From contig NZ_JAHVKO010000003.1 in assembly GCF_019800665.1 (NCBI RefSeq), positions 434,001 through 498,000 on the forward strand: a DNA stretch of 64,000 bases, read 5' to 3'. Each line of letters starts with the position of its first letter. The stretch's first letter is position 1. The stretch comes from Microbulbifer agarilyticus. Lineage in GTDB: Bacteria > Pseudomonadota > Gammaproteobacteria > Pseudomonadales > Cellvibrionaceae. The notes below the pieces were generated by a model. That model was not told the origin of the DNA. It did no database searches and was given only the letters and a program-made list of their open reading frames with translations. The position numbers were made by a program, and so were the translations under genes. Shown here piece by piece: positions 18,079 to 26,584 of the stretch.

Positions 18079-19170
18079 TTATCCGGCCCCCTGTTCCTGA
18101 GTTTGCAAAGAGGACAGCGCAACGCTGGCTTGCCCTTTTGGCGTGTTGCCTGTTGTTGGCTGGGTACCCTTTGCGGAAAGTTCTGTTTCCCGGTCGCGCA
18201 GCTGTGCGGTAAACAGATAGGAAATCATGATCATTACCGCGGCCACGGTAATGCCCACGCCCAGTTCGATCGCGATGATGCCGATGTGTTGTCCGGTCAC
18301 CGCATCGCCTGCCAGTGCGCTGTAATCCAGAAAATTCTTGCCGTTGGCCAGGCTCAGCAAGCCGGTGCAGCCGAACACCAGAACGCCCACTGCCGACAGA
18401 AGTTGTACCAGTCCGTGGCTTGCGACCTTGCGCACCGCATCCAGGCCAAACACCAGGCCGTAGAGAATAAATCCGACGGCGAAGATCACTCCGGCCTGGA
18501 AACCTCCCCCGGGGCCATATTCACCATGAAATTGCACGTAGAGCGCGTACAGCATAATCGGAGCGATCAGTACCTTGGCCACCACGCGCAGTACGATATC
18601 CCGCGACTGCTGTTCCACCAGGGACTGGCCGGGAGCTTGCTGCGGCGCGGGCGCACTGCCCATTAGCAGTGACAGCACTCCGAGTCCTGCGGTAAAGATC
18701 ACCACGACCTCACCAAACGTATCGAAGCCGCGGTAGCTGGCAAGCACCGAGGTGACGATGTTGGGGATACCGATTTCTTCCTGAGAATCTTCGATGTAGT
18801 GCGGGGCCACGTGCGCCTGTGCCGGCGCATTCGCGTCGCCGAATGAGGGCATGTCGACGGTGGCGGTGATTAGCAGTGCGCCCACAGTGACGACCAGCGC
18901 GACGGCCAGGCGTGCGCGGTCGCGGTCGGCGCGCTGGTAGCGTCCGCACAGCGCCAGGGTCAGCAGAATCAGTAGCGGTGATATGCCCGCACCCACCGCG
19001 GCCTCGGTAAAGGCGACGTCCACCGCGCCCATGGTCATGAAGAAGCCCGCAGACAGCAGACCGTAAATACCCGCGAGCATCGCCGCAGCAAACAGGTCCT
19101 TGATCCAGGCAATAGAAACGGCGGTAACCAGTAGCAGCGCCAATAATGCGATATCCAGCAACAGGTCCAT
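18079..19170 (-). CDS. mnhB: Fused MrpA C-terminal (DUF4040) and MrpB-like antiporter subunit
   Basis: About 363 residues in two parts. The N-terminal ~100 residues match the DUF4040/MbhD module found at the C-terminus of MrpA, including AIWKDLF-like AWIKDLFAAAMLAGIYGLLS and the acidic GAVDVAFTEAAVGAG. A linker is followed by the MnhB domain (about residues 190-330), with LYALYVQFHGEYGPGGGFQA characteristic of subunit B. A full-length MrpA is absent from the operon, so the DUF4040 module has been kept here as a fusion. ATG 19170 follows GGGGGA at good spacing. Confidence 0.87.
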   Translation of the reverse strand: MDLLLDIALLALLLVTAVSIAWIKDLFAAAMLAGIYGLLSAGFFMTMGAVDVAFTEAAVGAGISPLLILLTLALCGRYQRADRDRARLAVALVVTVGALLITATVDMPSFGDANAPAQAHVAPHYIEDSQEEIGIPNIVTSVLASYRGFDTFGEVVVIFTAGLGVLSLLMGSAPAPQQAPGQSLVEQQSRDIVLRVVAKVLIAPIMLYALYVQFHGEYGPGGGFQAGVIFAVGFILYGLVFGLDAVRKVASHGLVQLLSAVGVLVFGCTGLLSLANGKNFLDYSALAGDAVTGQHIGIIAIELGVGITVAAVMIMISYLFTAQLRDRETELSAKGTQPTTGNTPKGQASVALSSLQTQEQGAG

Positions 19171-19213
19171 CAAAATTTCCCCCTGACTGCTTTATGTATT
19201 TTTTTCATTGATG

Positions 19214-19606
19214 TTAAGTGCCCTCAGCGGCTTCCATCTTGGAAACCGGTGCGCTTGTCTCTGCCACCGGACGGGGGGCGTCTGCGGGGCCTTTCTCCAC
19301 TGGTGTTTGCGTCAGGCGCAAAGCGCAGAGCTGAGCGGAACGCGCCAATGCATGACTGGCGGTGGGGCTGGTAAAGAAAATAAACAGCACGATCAGTGCC
19401 AGCTTGAACAGTGCCAGGCTCCAGCCGGCAATGAGCATCAGGCCCGCGATGATCAGAATGGTTGCGAGGGTGTCGGTAACGCCCGCCGCGTGCATGCGCG
19501 AGTAAAAATCGGGAAAACGCAGCAGGCCGATAGCGCCAGTCAGCATAAAAAAGCAGCCGAGAAAAAGCAGCAGGCCACTGGCATAGCTCAGCAACAAATC
19601 AATCAC
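19214..19606 (-). CDS. mnhG: Na+/H+ antiporter subunit G
   Basis: A 130-residue MnhG/PhaG homologue with three membrane helices and the family motif IGLLRFPDFYSRMHAAGVTDTL near residues 27-48, then a third helix ending in FFTSPTASHALARSA. A hydrophilic C-terminal tail of about 35 residues is longer than usual. The GTG start follows AGGAG by 7 bases and overlaps mnhF by 8 bp. The order E-F-G matches canonical Mrp operons. Confidence 0.92.
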   Translation of the reverse strand: MIDLLLSYASGLLLFLGCFFMLTGAIGLLRFPDFYSRMHAAGVTDTLATILIIAGLMLIAGWSLALFKLALIVLFIFFTSPTASHALARSAQLCALRLTQTPVEKGPADAPRPVAETSAPVSKMEAAEGT

Positions 19607-19895
19607 TTGCTAACTCCTCTGAAGAATTCTGGGTGCCGTTCTGGTTTCGGTTACGAAACTCGAAATAACGCAGCACCCCGATCACGCTAACAAAGTTGAT
19701 CAGTGCATAAACCAGCGCAATATCCAGAAACTCCGGCTTGCCGAAGGTAAAGCAGATAACGGCGATCAGCAGTACGGTTTTTGTTCCAAACATATTCACC
19801 GCGAGAATGCGGTCGTGAATAGACGGGCCCTTGATTGCGCGCACCAATGCCAGAGACATCACCACGAGCAGGGCAATCAGAGTTGCATTCAACAT
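19599..19895 (-). CDS. mnhF: Na+/H+ antiporter subunit F
   Basis: A 98-residue MnhF/PhaF homologue with three membrane helices. The conserved KGPSIHDRILAVNMFGTK segment near residue 23 and the acidic EFLDIALVYALINFVSVIGV helix near residue 54 identify the family. It overlaps mnhE by 7 bp and mnhG by 8 bp, consistent with a single mRNA and coupled translation. Confidence 0.92.
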   Translation of the reverse strand: MLNATLIALLVVMSLALVRAIKGPSIHDRILAVNMFGTKTVLLIAVICFTFGKPEFLDIALVYALINFVSVIGVLRYFEFRNRNQNGTQNSSEELASD

Positions 19896-20416
19896 TCGTT
19901 CTTCTGCCCCGTGGTAGTGCTTGAATCTGAATTTTTTTCTGTCAGTGCGAGGATCTGTTTTTCCATCTCTCCCTGCTTGAGTTCATCTAGTCCACTGCGG
20001 GTCAGTGCGTGGACCAGCACCGAATCATCATCCACATCGATGGCCACGGTACCGGGAGTCAGGGTGATGGAGTTGGCATAGAGGACCTTGCCAAGATCTG
20101 TATTTAGTTTGGTTGGAATACGTTCGCTGCAGGGTGAAATTGTTTCGTTGCGTGAAAACAAGCCACCCCATACACAAGCCGCGACTTCCAGGTTGCTGGC
20201 AACGATTTTTCGCCACAGCCACAGGTAATAGCCCGGTAAGGTCGCCCACAGCTCAAGCGGCAGTGATTCCCCATCCACAACTTTCATGCGCCTGGCTATC
20301 AGGATGACGAAAACAACGGAAATGAGTCCGAAGGAGAGCAGTAGAGGCGTGTACAGGCCGGAGTTGGTAAGCCAGATAAACGCGAGAACGGCAAAAAGAC
20401 AAATGGTGTAACGCAT
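19889..20416 (-). CDS. mnhE: Na+/H+ antiporter subunit E
   Basis: A 175-residue MnhE/PhaE homologue. Two N-terminal membrane helices are followed by the family core ANSITLTPGTVAIDVDDDSV near residue 115 and a cytoplasmic C-terminal region VHALTR. It starts the classical E-F-G trio. The gene 75 bp upstream encodes an unrelated small exported protein, so mnhE may be the first antiporter gene of the operon or the second gene of a longer one. Confidence 0.92.
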   Translation of the reverse strand: MRYTICLFAVLAFIWLTNSGLYTPLLLSFGLISVVFVILIARRMKVVDGESLPLELWATLPGYYLWLWRKIVASNLEVAACVWGGLFSRNETISPCSERIPTKLNTDLGKVLYANSITLTPGTVAIDVDDDSVLVHALTRSGLDELKQGEMEKQILALTEKNSDSSTTTGQKNEC

Positions 20417-20491
20417 GAATGATTTACGACAAAATCTTTATAAATACCTTCGCGGACGCTGCCGTCTAATGGGTGTGGCAGCGAAACCGGT

Positions 20492-20944
20492 TCAGGGGTT
20501 GAGTACATCTTTGCAGCGATAGTGATTTTCCAACACCGTCAGCATCGCGGATTCTGCCGTTGCATCCTTTGCAAACGGCTGCGGAATTTCTGCCACCTTG
20601 GCAATCAGGGTATCGAGGGTCGCGCTGGGCGGCAGACAGTAACGGCTGCTGAGGCGTTGTTCCGCTTCATCGGAAAGTCGACTGGCACGGGTTTTAATGG
20701 CCCGGGCCACAAATTCTGAGGGGCGCTCTTCTGCGGCGACTATATCTTTGCTCGCAGACAGATAGCCATGGATAAATGCGCGGCAGCTGGTCGCGGGCGC
20801 GCTTTCCTGATCGGCCTTGTAGGCCTTACAAGCTTCTATCAGCTTCGTTGCCGTTAGAGGTTCAGCAAGTACATCGGTTGTCAGGCCAATTGTCAATGCG
20901 ACAACGGCCATCGGGACAATTACTGTGCGCTGTTTACGCTCCAT
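20492..20944 (-). CDS. Small exported protein with Rap1a/Tai-like domain
   Basis: About 150 residues with a signal peptide (to around residue 27, ending DVLAEP). The mature part has four cysteines and the pattern of Rap1a/Tai domains, known from immunity proteins to type VI amidase effectors: SCRAFIHGYLSA near residue 53, YCLPPSATLDTL near residue 101 and a final NHYRCKDV. No amidase or T6SS gene is nearby, so a general periplasmic role is as likely as immunity. ATG 20944 follows AAGGTGA; a GTG three codons upstream overlaps that site. It precedes mnhE by 75 bp on the same strand. Confidence 0.7.
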   Translation of the reverse strand: MERKQRTVIVPMAVVALTIGLTTDVLAEPLTATKLIEACKAYKADQESAPATSCRAFIHGYLSASKDIVAAEERPSEFVARAIKTRASRLSDEAEQRLSSRYCLPPSATLDTLIAKVAEIPQPFAKDATAESAMLTVLENHYRCKDVLNP

Positions 20945-21417
20945 ACTCGTCACCTTTTATTCTTATCTATATGCGCAGGTCTGTATTGGCGAGGGCTCCG
21001 GTCCTTCTGATTGTTTCATCTACTCAATAAGGAGCGCTCTAATTCACCTGCGGCGGCTACTAAATCTTGCAGAGTTTTTGACTCTCGTCAAATGTGCACA
21101 AGTGTCAAAAGTATTGATGTTTCTGGCTGCTAATTCTGATTTATAAGGCTTTAGGCTAATTTTTTTGCTTGAGAGAGCCCTGGAGTGCAATGTTTCACAA
21201 GTTTTAAGTGAAAATCATCTACGTGTATTACCGGCAGCAGGAGGTATTCAGCCGGGGGCGGGTGGTGAAAAGTGATGCTGTATGAGGGGTGTGGGCCGCG
21301 AACCGGCAGGGGGTTCCGGTCACGGCGCGACGCGCGGCTAGTGGCGTCTCTAGCATCTTCTGGTCAGGCCGGTCGCCGACCGGTTCACCGAGTCGATTAC
21401 CGGCGGCGACTGAAGGA
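20945..21417. other. Non-coding gap between the antiporter operon head and ispA
   Basis: About 470 bp without a convincing gene. AT-rich from 21000 to 21230, suitable for the promoter of the antiporter operon, then GC-rich. An imperfect inverted repeat GTCGCCGACCGG (21372-21383)/CCGGCGGCGAC (21400-21410, one base missing) lies just after the ispA stop and could end ispA mRNA, though without a T-run. Confidence 0.5.
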
Positions 21418-22356
21418 TTAATAGTCTCGATTGACGATGTAATCGGCCAGCTGCTGAAGGACACTGAAGTTGCGGTTGTCAGCCTGTGGGGAGACTTCCT
21501 GCAAGGCCTGGTGGGCTTCCCGATGCAATTCTTTCGCCTTGGCCTTGGCGCCCTCTAGTCCGAGCAGCGATACATAGGTGGGTTTGTTGCGGGCCGCATC
21601 GGCACCCTGAGTTTTCCCCAGCGTCTCGGTGTTCGCGGTCACATCCAAAATGTCATCCTGCACCTGGAACGCTAGGCCAATGGCTTCGGCATAGCGGGTG
21701 ATTGCGGCCAGCTGCGCCTCGTCGGCACCGCCGATCAAGGCACCGATGCGCGCACTGGCGGTGATCAGGGCACCGGTTTTCAGGCGGTGCATATGCTTGA
21801 GCTGCTCCAGGGTCAGCGACTGGTCCACCGCGGCGAGGTCGATGGCCTGACCGGCCACCATGCCGCGGGCACCGGAGGCCTGGGCCAGCTCGGCAATCAG
21901 TTGTACTTTCAGCTCCGCCGCCAGCGGCGCTGCGGCGAGCAATTCGAACGCCTGGCACTGCAGGGCATCACCGGCGAGGATCGCGGTAGCCTCGTCAAAC
22001 TGGATATGGCAGGTCGGGCGGCCGCGACGCAAAGCGTCGTCGTCCATCGCCGGCAAATCGTCGTGGACCAGGGAGTAAGCGTGTATGCATTCCAGTGCTG
22101 CCGCGGCCGCATGGCAGTTAGCTGCACAGGCCTCACCGCCGAGGGCGAGTGCCGAGGCGTAAACCAGCGCGGGGCGCAGGCGCTTACCGGGGCCGAGGGC
22201 CGCGTATTGCATGGCGGCGAACAGGGCTTCGGCTCGGCTCTCATCGGCCAGAGCCGTCTTCAGGGTCTGTTCGACCTGGAGGCTTGAGGTCTGCAGAAAG
22301 GCTTTCAGTTTGGCGGGCATGGGCGCCGGAGTGGGAACGGGGGCAGGGCTACTCAC
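21418..22356 (-). CDS. ispA: Farnesyl diphosphate synthase (IspA)
   Basis: IspA makes farnesyl diphosphate from dimethylallyl and isopentenyl diphosphates. The two Asp-rich metal-binding motifs are visible: DDLPAMDDD near residue 98 and FQVQDDILDV near residue 230. The GKRLRP substrate motif is near residue 57. At 312 residues with the GTG start it is slightly long; an in-frame ATG at 22320 gives 300 residues, the usual length, but has no better ribosome site. It follows xseB by 12 bp, the standard xseB-ispA pair. The usual next gene, dxs, is 9 kb away. Confidence 0.95.
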   Translation of the reverse strand: MSSPAPVPTPAPMPAKLKAFLQTSSLQVEQTLKTALADESRAEALFAAMQYAALGPGKRLRPALVYASALALGGEACAANCHAAAAALECIHAYSLVHDDLPAMDDDALRRGRPTCHIQFDEATAILAGDALQCQAFELLAAAPLAAELKVQLIAELAQASGARGMVAGQAIDLAAVDQSLTLEQLKHMHRLKTGALITASARIGALIGGADEAQLAAITRYAEAIGLAFQVQDDILDVTANTETLGKTQGADAARNKPTYVSLLGLEGAKAKAKELHREAHQALQEVSPQADNRNFSVLQQLADYIVNRDY

Positions 22357-22368
22357 TTACTTGCTCAC

Positions 22369-22626
22369 TTATTCCGGTTCTCCGGGGCGCTGGTCAGGGG
22401 CGTCAAACGGCAGCTCTTGTACCTGGCCGTTTTCTTCCATCAGTATTTTGACCTTCTGTTCGGCGCTGGCCAGCTTTTGCTGGCACTCGCGGGTGAGCTT
22501 CACACCGCGCTCAAAGTCCGCCAGGGCCTCGTCCAGTGGCAAATCGCCGCTTTCCAGGCGTTCCACCAGCTGTTCCAGTTCTTCCAATGCACTCTCGAAA
22601 GTAGCGGCTTTCTTTTTTGCGGCCAT
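22369..22626 (-). CDS. xseB: Exodeoxyribonuclease VII small subunit
   Basis: XseB is the small subunit of exonuclease VII, which degrades single-stranded DNA. The ~85-residue protein has the family core [19 protein letters not shown], then [13 protein letters not shown] and the coiled region that follows. ATG 22626 ([10 protein letters not shown]) is chosen; an upstream in-frame start would add 12 residues of non-family sequence. First gene of xseB-ispA, divergent from the TonB receptor gene. Confidence 0.94.
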   Translation of the reverse strand: MAAKKKAATFESALEELEQLVERLESGDLPLDEALADFERGVKLTRECQQKLASAEQKVKILMEENGQVQELPFDAPDQRPGEPE

Positions 22627-22785
22627 GGCGAATTCTCTGATAGGACTTGCAGGTGCGGGCAACCTTAGCGGCTCGTGATAACGCGGTCAACGCCACACCC
22701 CCTGCGACAATATGGCGCAGTTGCGCGCAGGGTATTTCCGATAGCATTCCCTTATTCATATATACCGCTACACAAGGAAATACCC

Positions 22786-24915
22786 GTGCGCGCCCCTGCT
22801 GCTTTTTTAGCCTGCCCTCTCGCCCTGGCCGTAAACTTCTCACCATGGTTGACCCCATCTGCTCAGGCGGAAATGGGCACTCTGTCAGACAGTGCCCTGG
22901 AACAGGTGGTTGTCACTGCGACGCGGGAAGCCAAGGCGCGCTCGGAGCTGGCGGAGTCTGTGGGTGTGGTGACCGAGGAGCAGCTGGCGCACATCGCACC
23001 CGCGCATCCCGCCGATGCCCTGAATCGGGTGGCCGGGGTGCATGTGAATAACCTGGGCGGGGAGGGGCACATGACCTCTATTCGCCAGCCTATCTCTACC
23101 GCCGGGGTCTACCTGTTTCTCGAAGATGGTATTCCCACCCGTCCTACCGGCTTCTTTAACCACAACGGACTCTACGAGATCAATGTGCCGCAAAGTGCGC
23201 AGCTGGAAGTCACCAAGGGGCCGGCTTCGGCGCTGTATGGCAGTGATGCCATCGGTGGGGTAATCAATGCGCTTACCAAGGCCGCGCCCGAAGAAGCCGA
23301 GATTTCCCTCAATGGCGAGCTGGGTGCGGACGGTTGGCAGCGGGCATTGATTTCCGGCGGCAATAAAGTTGGTGAAAGCAGCGCGTTTCACCTGGATTTG
23401 AACAGCACCGCCAGCGATGGCTTCCGCGAGGAAGCGGACTACACCCGCACTTCCATGAGTGGCCGGTTCGACAGTAAATTCGCCGAGGGCTGGGATAGCA
23501 AGACGGTGCTGTCCTATTCCACCATCGACCAGAGCGGTGTTTCGGGGCTAGAAGAGGCCGATTACCGCAACCATCTAGAGAAGAACCGCTACCACGGTGA
23601 TATCGGTTACCGCGAGGTGGAGGCCCTGCGCCTGTCTTCCGAGCTGGCATACACCCCGGATGAATACAGCCTGTTGACGGTAACTCCCTTCTATCGTCAC
23701 AACAGCACAGTAATGATGCCCAGCTGGATGGTGACCTACGATCCGAACATACGCGACACTGAGTTCAGCTCCTACGGCCTGCTGCTCAAGTACCGCCGCG
23801 ATTTTGATCGCGGTGAGCTTATTGTGGGGGTGGATGCGGATTACACGCCGTCTGAATACCGCGAAGAGCGCATCACGGTAACCCGTGAGGGCGATATCTA
23901 TAGCGACTATGCGCGCACCGGCGAGTTCACCTACAACTTTGATGCAGAGCAGACTTCCGTTTCTCCCTATGTGCACGCGGAGTATGCGCCCACTGCGCAA
24001 TTGCGCTTGTCGGCGGGACTGCGCTACGACGTATTTGACGTGGATTATGCGGACCGGCTGGATACGCCCAACGAGGATCCATCGCACTTTCGCCCGGCAT
24101 CGCAGGGTCGCGACTACGACAACCTGAGTCCGAAACTGGGGGCCGTATACAAGCTGAACGACGATCATCAGCTGTACGCCAGTTATCGCCATGCCTTCCG
24201 CGCTCCCACCGTGGGTACCCTGTTCCGCCCGGGCTCCTCTACCGGCACCACCGAGCTTGAGCCGGTGACCAGTGTCAGCCAGGAAGTCGGGTTGCGCGGT
24301 GTTGTTGCCGAGGCCGTGAACTATGAGCTGGCGGTTTACGACATGACCACCGAAAACGATATTGTCAGTTATATCGAGGGTGACATGCGCAAGACCACCA
24401 ACGCGGGGGAAACCAGCCACAAGGGTGTGGAGCTGAGTGTGCAGGCACCCCTTGGCGAGGAGTGGCAGCTGGCGCTGTCTTACGCCGCGATGCAGCAGGA
24501 ATACAAGGATTACTCCTACGTATTCAGCCAGTTCAGTTTCGCCTGCTTCTGCATGGTCAGTGAAAACCTGAACTTTGCCGGCAACGATATCGGCAAGGCG
24601 CCGCGTACCCTGGGCAACCTTGCGCTGGCCTATACCCCGGCGTGGCTGAGCGGCCTGCGGGTGGAGCTGGAGTGGTCCCACACCGGTGGCTATTACACCG
24701 ATGAAACCAACACGCAGGAATATGCCGGTCACGACCTGCTGAACCTCCGCGCCACCCACGATTTCAGCAATGATCTCTCTGTGTACACGCGCCTGTCCAA
24801 TGTCACCGATGAACGCTACTCCACCTACACGGCCAACCAGGTAGGCGATCCGGACCTGAGCTATCGCCCGGGCCTGCCGCGCTCCATGTTTGCCGGTGTG
24901 CGTTATCGCTTCTGA
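22786..24915 (+). CDS. TonB-dependent outer-membrane receptor
   Basis: A 709-residue outer-membrane receptor for TonB-driven uptake. The GTG start at 22786, 5 bases after AAGGAAA, gives a signal peptide of about 28 residues ending in PSAQA; upstream in-frame ATGs have no such site. A TonB-box-like VVVTATR follows near mature residue 12. A plug domain with VTKGPASALYGSDAIGGVIN near residue 145 leads into a beta-barrel ending in the aromatic ...YRF. The PepSY membrane gene that follows suggests an iron or other metal complex as substrate. No strong Fur box was seen upstream. The ligand is not assignable. Confidence 0.92.
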   Translation: MRAPAAFLACPLALAVNFSPWLTPSAQAEMGTLSDSALEQVVVTATREAKARSELAESVGVVTEEQLAHIAPAHPADALNRVAGVHVNNLGGEGHMTSIRQPISTAGVYLFLEDGIPTRPTGFFNHNGLYEINVPQSAQLEVTKGPASALYGSDAIGGVINALTKAAPEEAEISLNGELGADGWQRALISGGNKVGESSAFHLDLNSTASDGFREEADYTRTSMSGRFDSKFAEGWDSKTVLSYSTIDQSGVSGLEEADYRNHLEKNRYHGDIGYREVEALRLSSELAYTPDEYSLLTVTPFYRHNSTVMMPSWMVTYDPNIRDTEFSSYGLLLKYRRDFDRGELIVGVDADYTPSEYREERITVTREGDIYSDYARTGEFTYNFDAEQTSVSPYVHAEYAPTAQLRLSAGLRYDVFDVDYADRLDTPNEDPSHFRPASQGRDYDNLSPKLGAVYKLNDDHQLYASYRHAFRAPTVGTLFRPGSSTGTTELEPVTSVSQEVGLRGVVAEAVNYELAVYDMTTENDIVSYIEGDMRKTTNAGETSHKGVELSVQAPLGEEWQLALSYAAMQQEYKDYSYVFSQFSFACFCMVSENLNFAGNDIGKAPRTLGNLALAYTPAWLSGLRVELEWSHTGGYYTDETNTQEYAGHDLLNLRATHDFSNDLSVYTRLSNVTDERYSTYTANQVGDPDLSYRPGLPRSMFAGVRYRF

Positions 24916-25022
24916 CTTTCGCCGGAATAAGTGGAAAAAACAAAAGCGTAATTAACAGAAGTGCAATTAACAGAAGCTGTTCAGAAAAATTGATTTAAAA
25001 GAACCGACATAAAAGAACTGTT

Positions 25023-26561
25023 ATGAATCTGAAAAAGCAGTGGCTCGCCTGGCACAACAAACTTGGTTGGTACGCGCTCGCCGGTATTCTGGTGTGGGCA
25101 CTCTCGGGTATTAGCCATCCGATGATGGCCTGGTTTGGTCCCAAGGCCGTCAAATTTTTCCCGCCGTCGGTGAGCCTGCAGGCGGAAGACCTGGGCAACT
25201 TGCCACAATTGCTTGCCGATGAATCCCGGGTGCAGGGCGCGAGGGTGGTGAAGGTGGTGCCCTCTCAGAATGGGCCGCTGCTGCAGGTTACCGAGAGCGA
25301 GACGGCACCGCGCAACTACTATGCCCTGAATGACGGTCGCGAGATTGTGAATGGTGACCTAGCGCAGGCCCGCTGGCTCGCCGGTTACTACAGTGGCCGC
25401 AGCGACGAGCAGATCGCCGACGTGCAGCTACAGACCGAGTTCGACAACGCCTACCCCTCGGTAAACCGTCTGCTGCCGGTGTACCGGATTGAATACGCCG
25501 GCGACGATGGCCTGACCCTGTTTGTTCACACCGAAACCGCAGTGCTCGCCTCGCTCACCAATAACAGCAAATCGTTTATGCAGGGCATTTTTCGCCAGCT
25601 GCATACTTTTGCGTGGTTGGATGGACTGGAGTACGGGCGACTGATCCTGATCGGCTTGCTGATGCTGACCCTGTTTGCGTTCGCGGCCACCGGCATTGCC
25701 CTGGTATTCGCGTTGCGTCCGTCCAAGGGTAAGTCCCGCAAGATCAAAGATGGCAAGCGTCGCTACCATCGCTGGCTGGGTTATGCCCTCTGGCTGCCGC
25801 TATTGGGCTGGTCTGCCAGTGGCTTCTACCACCTGTTACAGCAGTCCCTGGTGGAGCAAGTGCAGGGACTGCGTCTTGGCGAAGTGGGGGAGTTTCGCAA
25901 CCTGAATGCAGACTTCAGCTGGGCCAGTCAGCTGGATGGCCGTGCCATCAACAGCCTGTCGCTGATCAGTGGCGCCGGTGACGCACCGCTGTATCGCGTT
26001 GGCTTTGCCCCGCAGAAATCGTCCGCCCCCGGTAGTCGCAACCAGCGTTTTGACGGTCGACCTAGCGAGGCGGGCGCGCTGTTTGTGAATGCGCGCACCG
26101 GCGAGCCGCTGCAAACCTTTGCCGACCGTGAGCAGGCGCAACTACTGGCCGGGCGCATTGGCAATATTGAGCCACAGGACATCGCCGACATGCAGCTGGT
26201 GACCCGCTATGGCCCCGGTTACGACTTCCGCAACAAACGCCTGCCGGTGTGGCAGGTCACGGTAGCAGATGCAGACAAAACCACGCTGTTTGTGGACCCG
26301 GCCACCGGCGTGCTGGTGGACCAGTCCCGCGGTATTGACCGCGCAGAGCGCCTGTCATTTTCGCTGTTGCATAAATGGAGCCACCTGACCCCGCTCACCG
26401 GGCGTCAGGGTCGCGATCTGCTGATTGTATTTACCTTGCTGCTATTGCTGGTGAGCAGCGCCATCGGCGGGGTGATGCTGGTAAAACGCAAAAAGCGCGG
26501 GGCAAAAGCGCAGCCGCAGCCGGCTGCCGCTGGCTCTATCGGCGCGGTGGCGACACAATAG
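25023..26561 (+). CDS. PepSY-associated membrane protein
   Basis: A 512-residue inner-membrane protein with an N-terminal helix (about residues 15-32, HNKLGWYALAGILVWALSG), central helices near 205 and 250 and a C-terminal helix near 470. Between them are PepSY-like periplasmic domains, with repeated YRIEYAGDDGL and LPVWQVTVADADKTTLFVDP strands. Conserved histidines (LHTFAWLDG, HRWLG, HKWSHL) could bind haem or metal, as in PepSY_TM proteins linked to siderophore receptors. It lies 107 bp after the TonB receptor and 23 bp before the RegB-like kinase, suggesting one transcription unit. Confidence 0.82.
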   Translation: MNLKKQWLAWHNKLGWYALAGILVWALSGISHPMMAWFGPKAVKFFPPSVSLQAEDLGNLPQLLADESRVQGARVVKVVPSQNGPLLQVTESETAPRNYYALNDGREIVNGDLAQARWLAGYYSGRSDEQIADVQLQTEFDNAYPSVNRLLPVYRIEYAGDDGLTLFVHTETAVLASLTNNSKSFMQGIFRQLHTFAWLDGLEYGRLILIGLLMLTLFAFAATGIALVFALRPSKGKSRKIKDGKRRYHRWLGYALWLPLLGWSASGFYHLLQQSLVEQVQGLRLGEVGEFRNLNADFSWASQLDGRAINSLSLISGAGDAPLYRVGFAPQKSSAPGSRNQRFDGRPSEAGALFVNARTGEPLQTFADREQAQLLAGRIGNIEPQDIADMQLVTRYGPGYDFRNKRLPVWQVTVADADKTTLFVDPATGVLVDQSRGIDRAERLSFSLLHKWSHLTPLTGRQGRDLLIVFTLLLLLVSSAIGGVMLVKRKKRGAKAQPQPAAAGSIGAVATQ

Positions 26562-26584
26562 GCATGTATGCCTAACCGAGCCTG

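Noticed and set aside
22663-22785. Fur box before the TonB receptor
   Set aside because: GATAGC...TTATTC resembles only part of the Fur consensus; too weak to report as a site.
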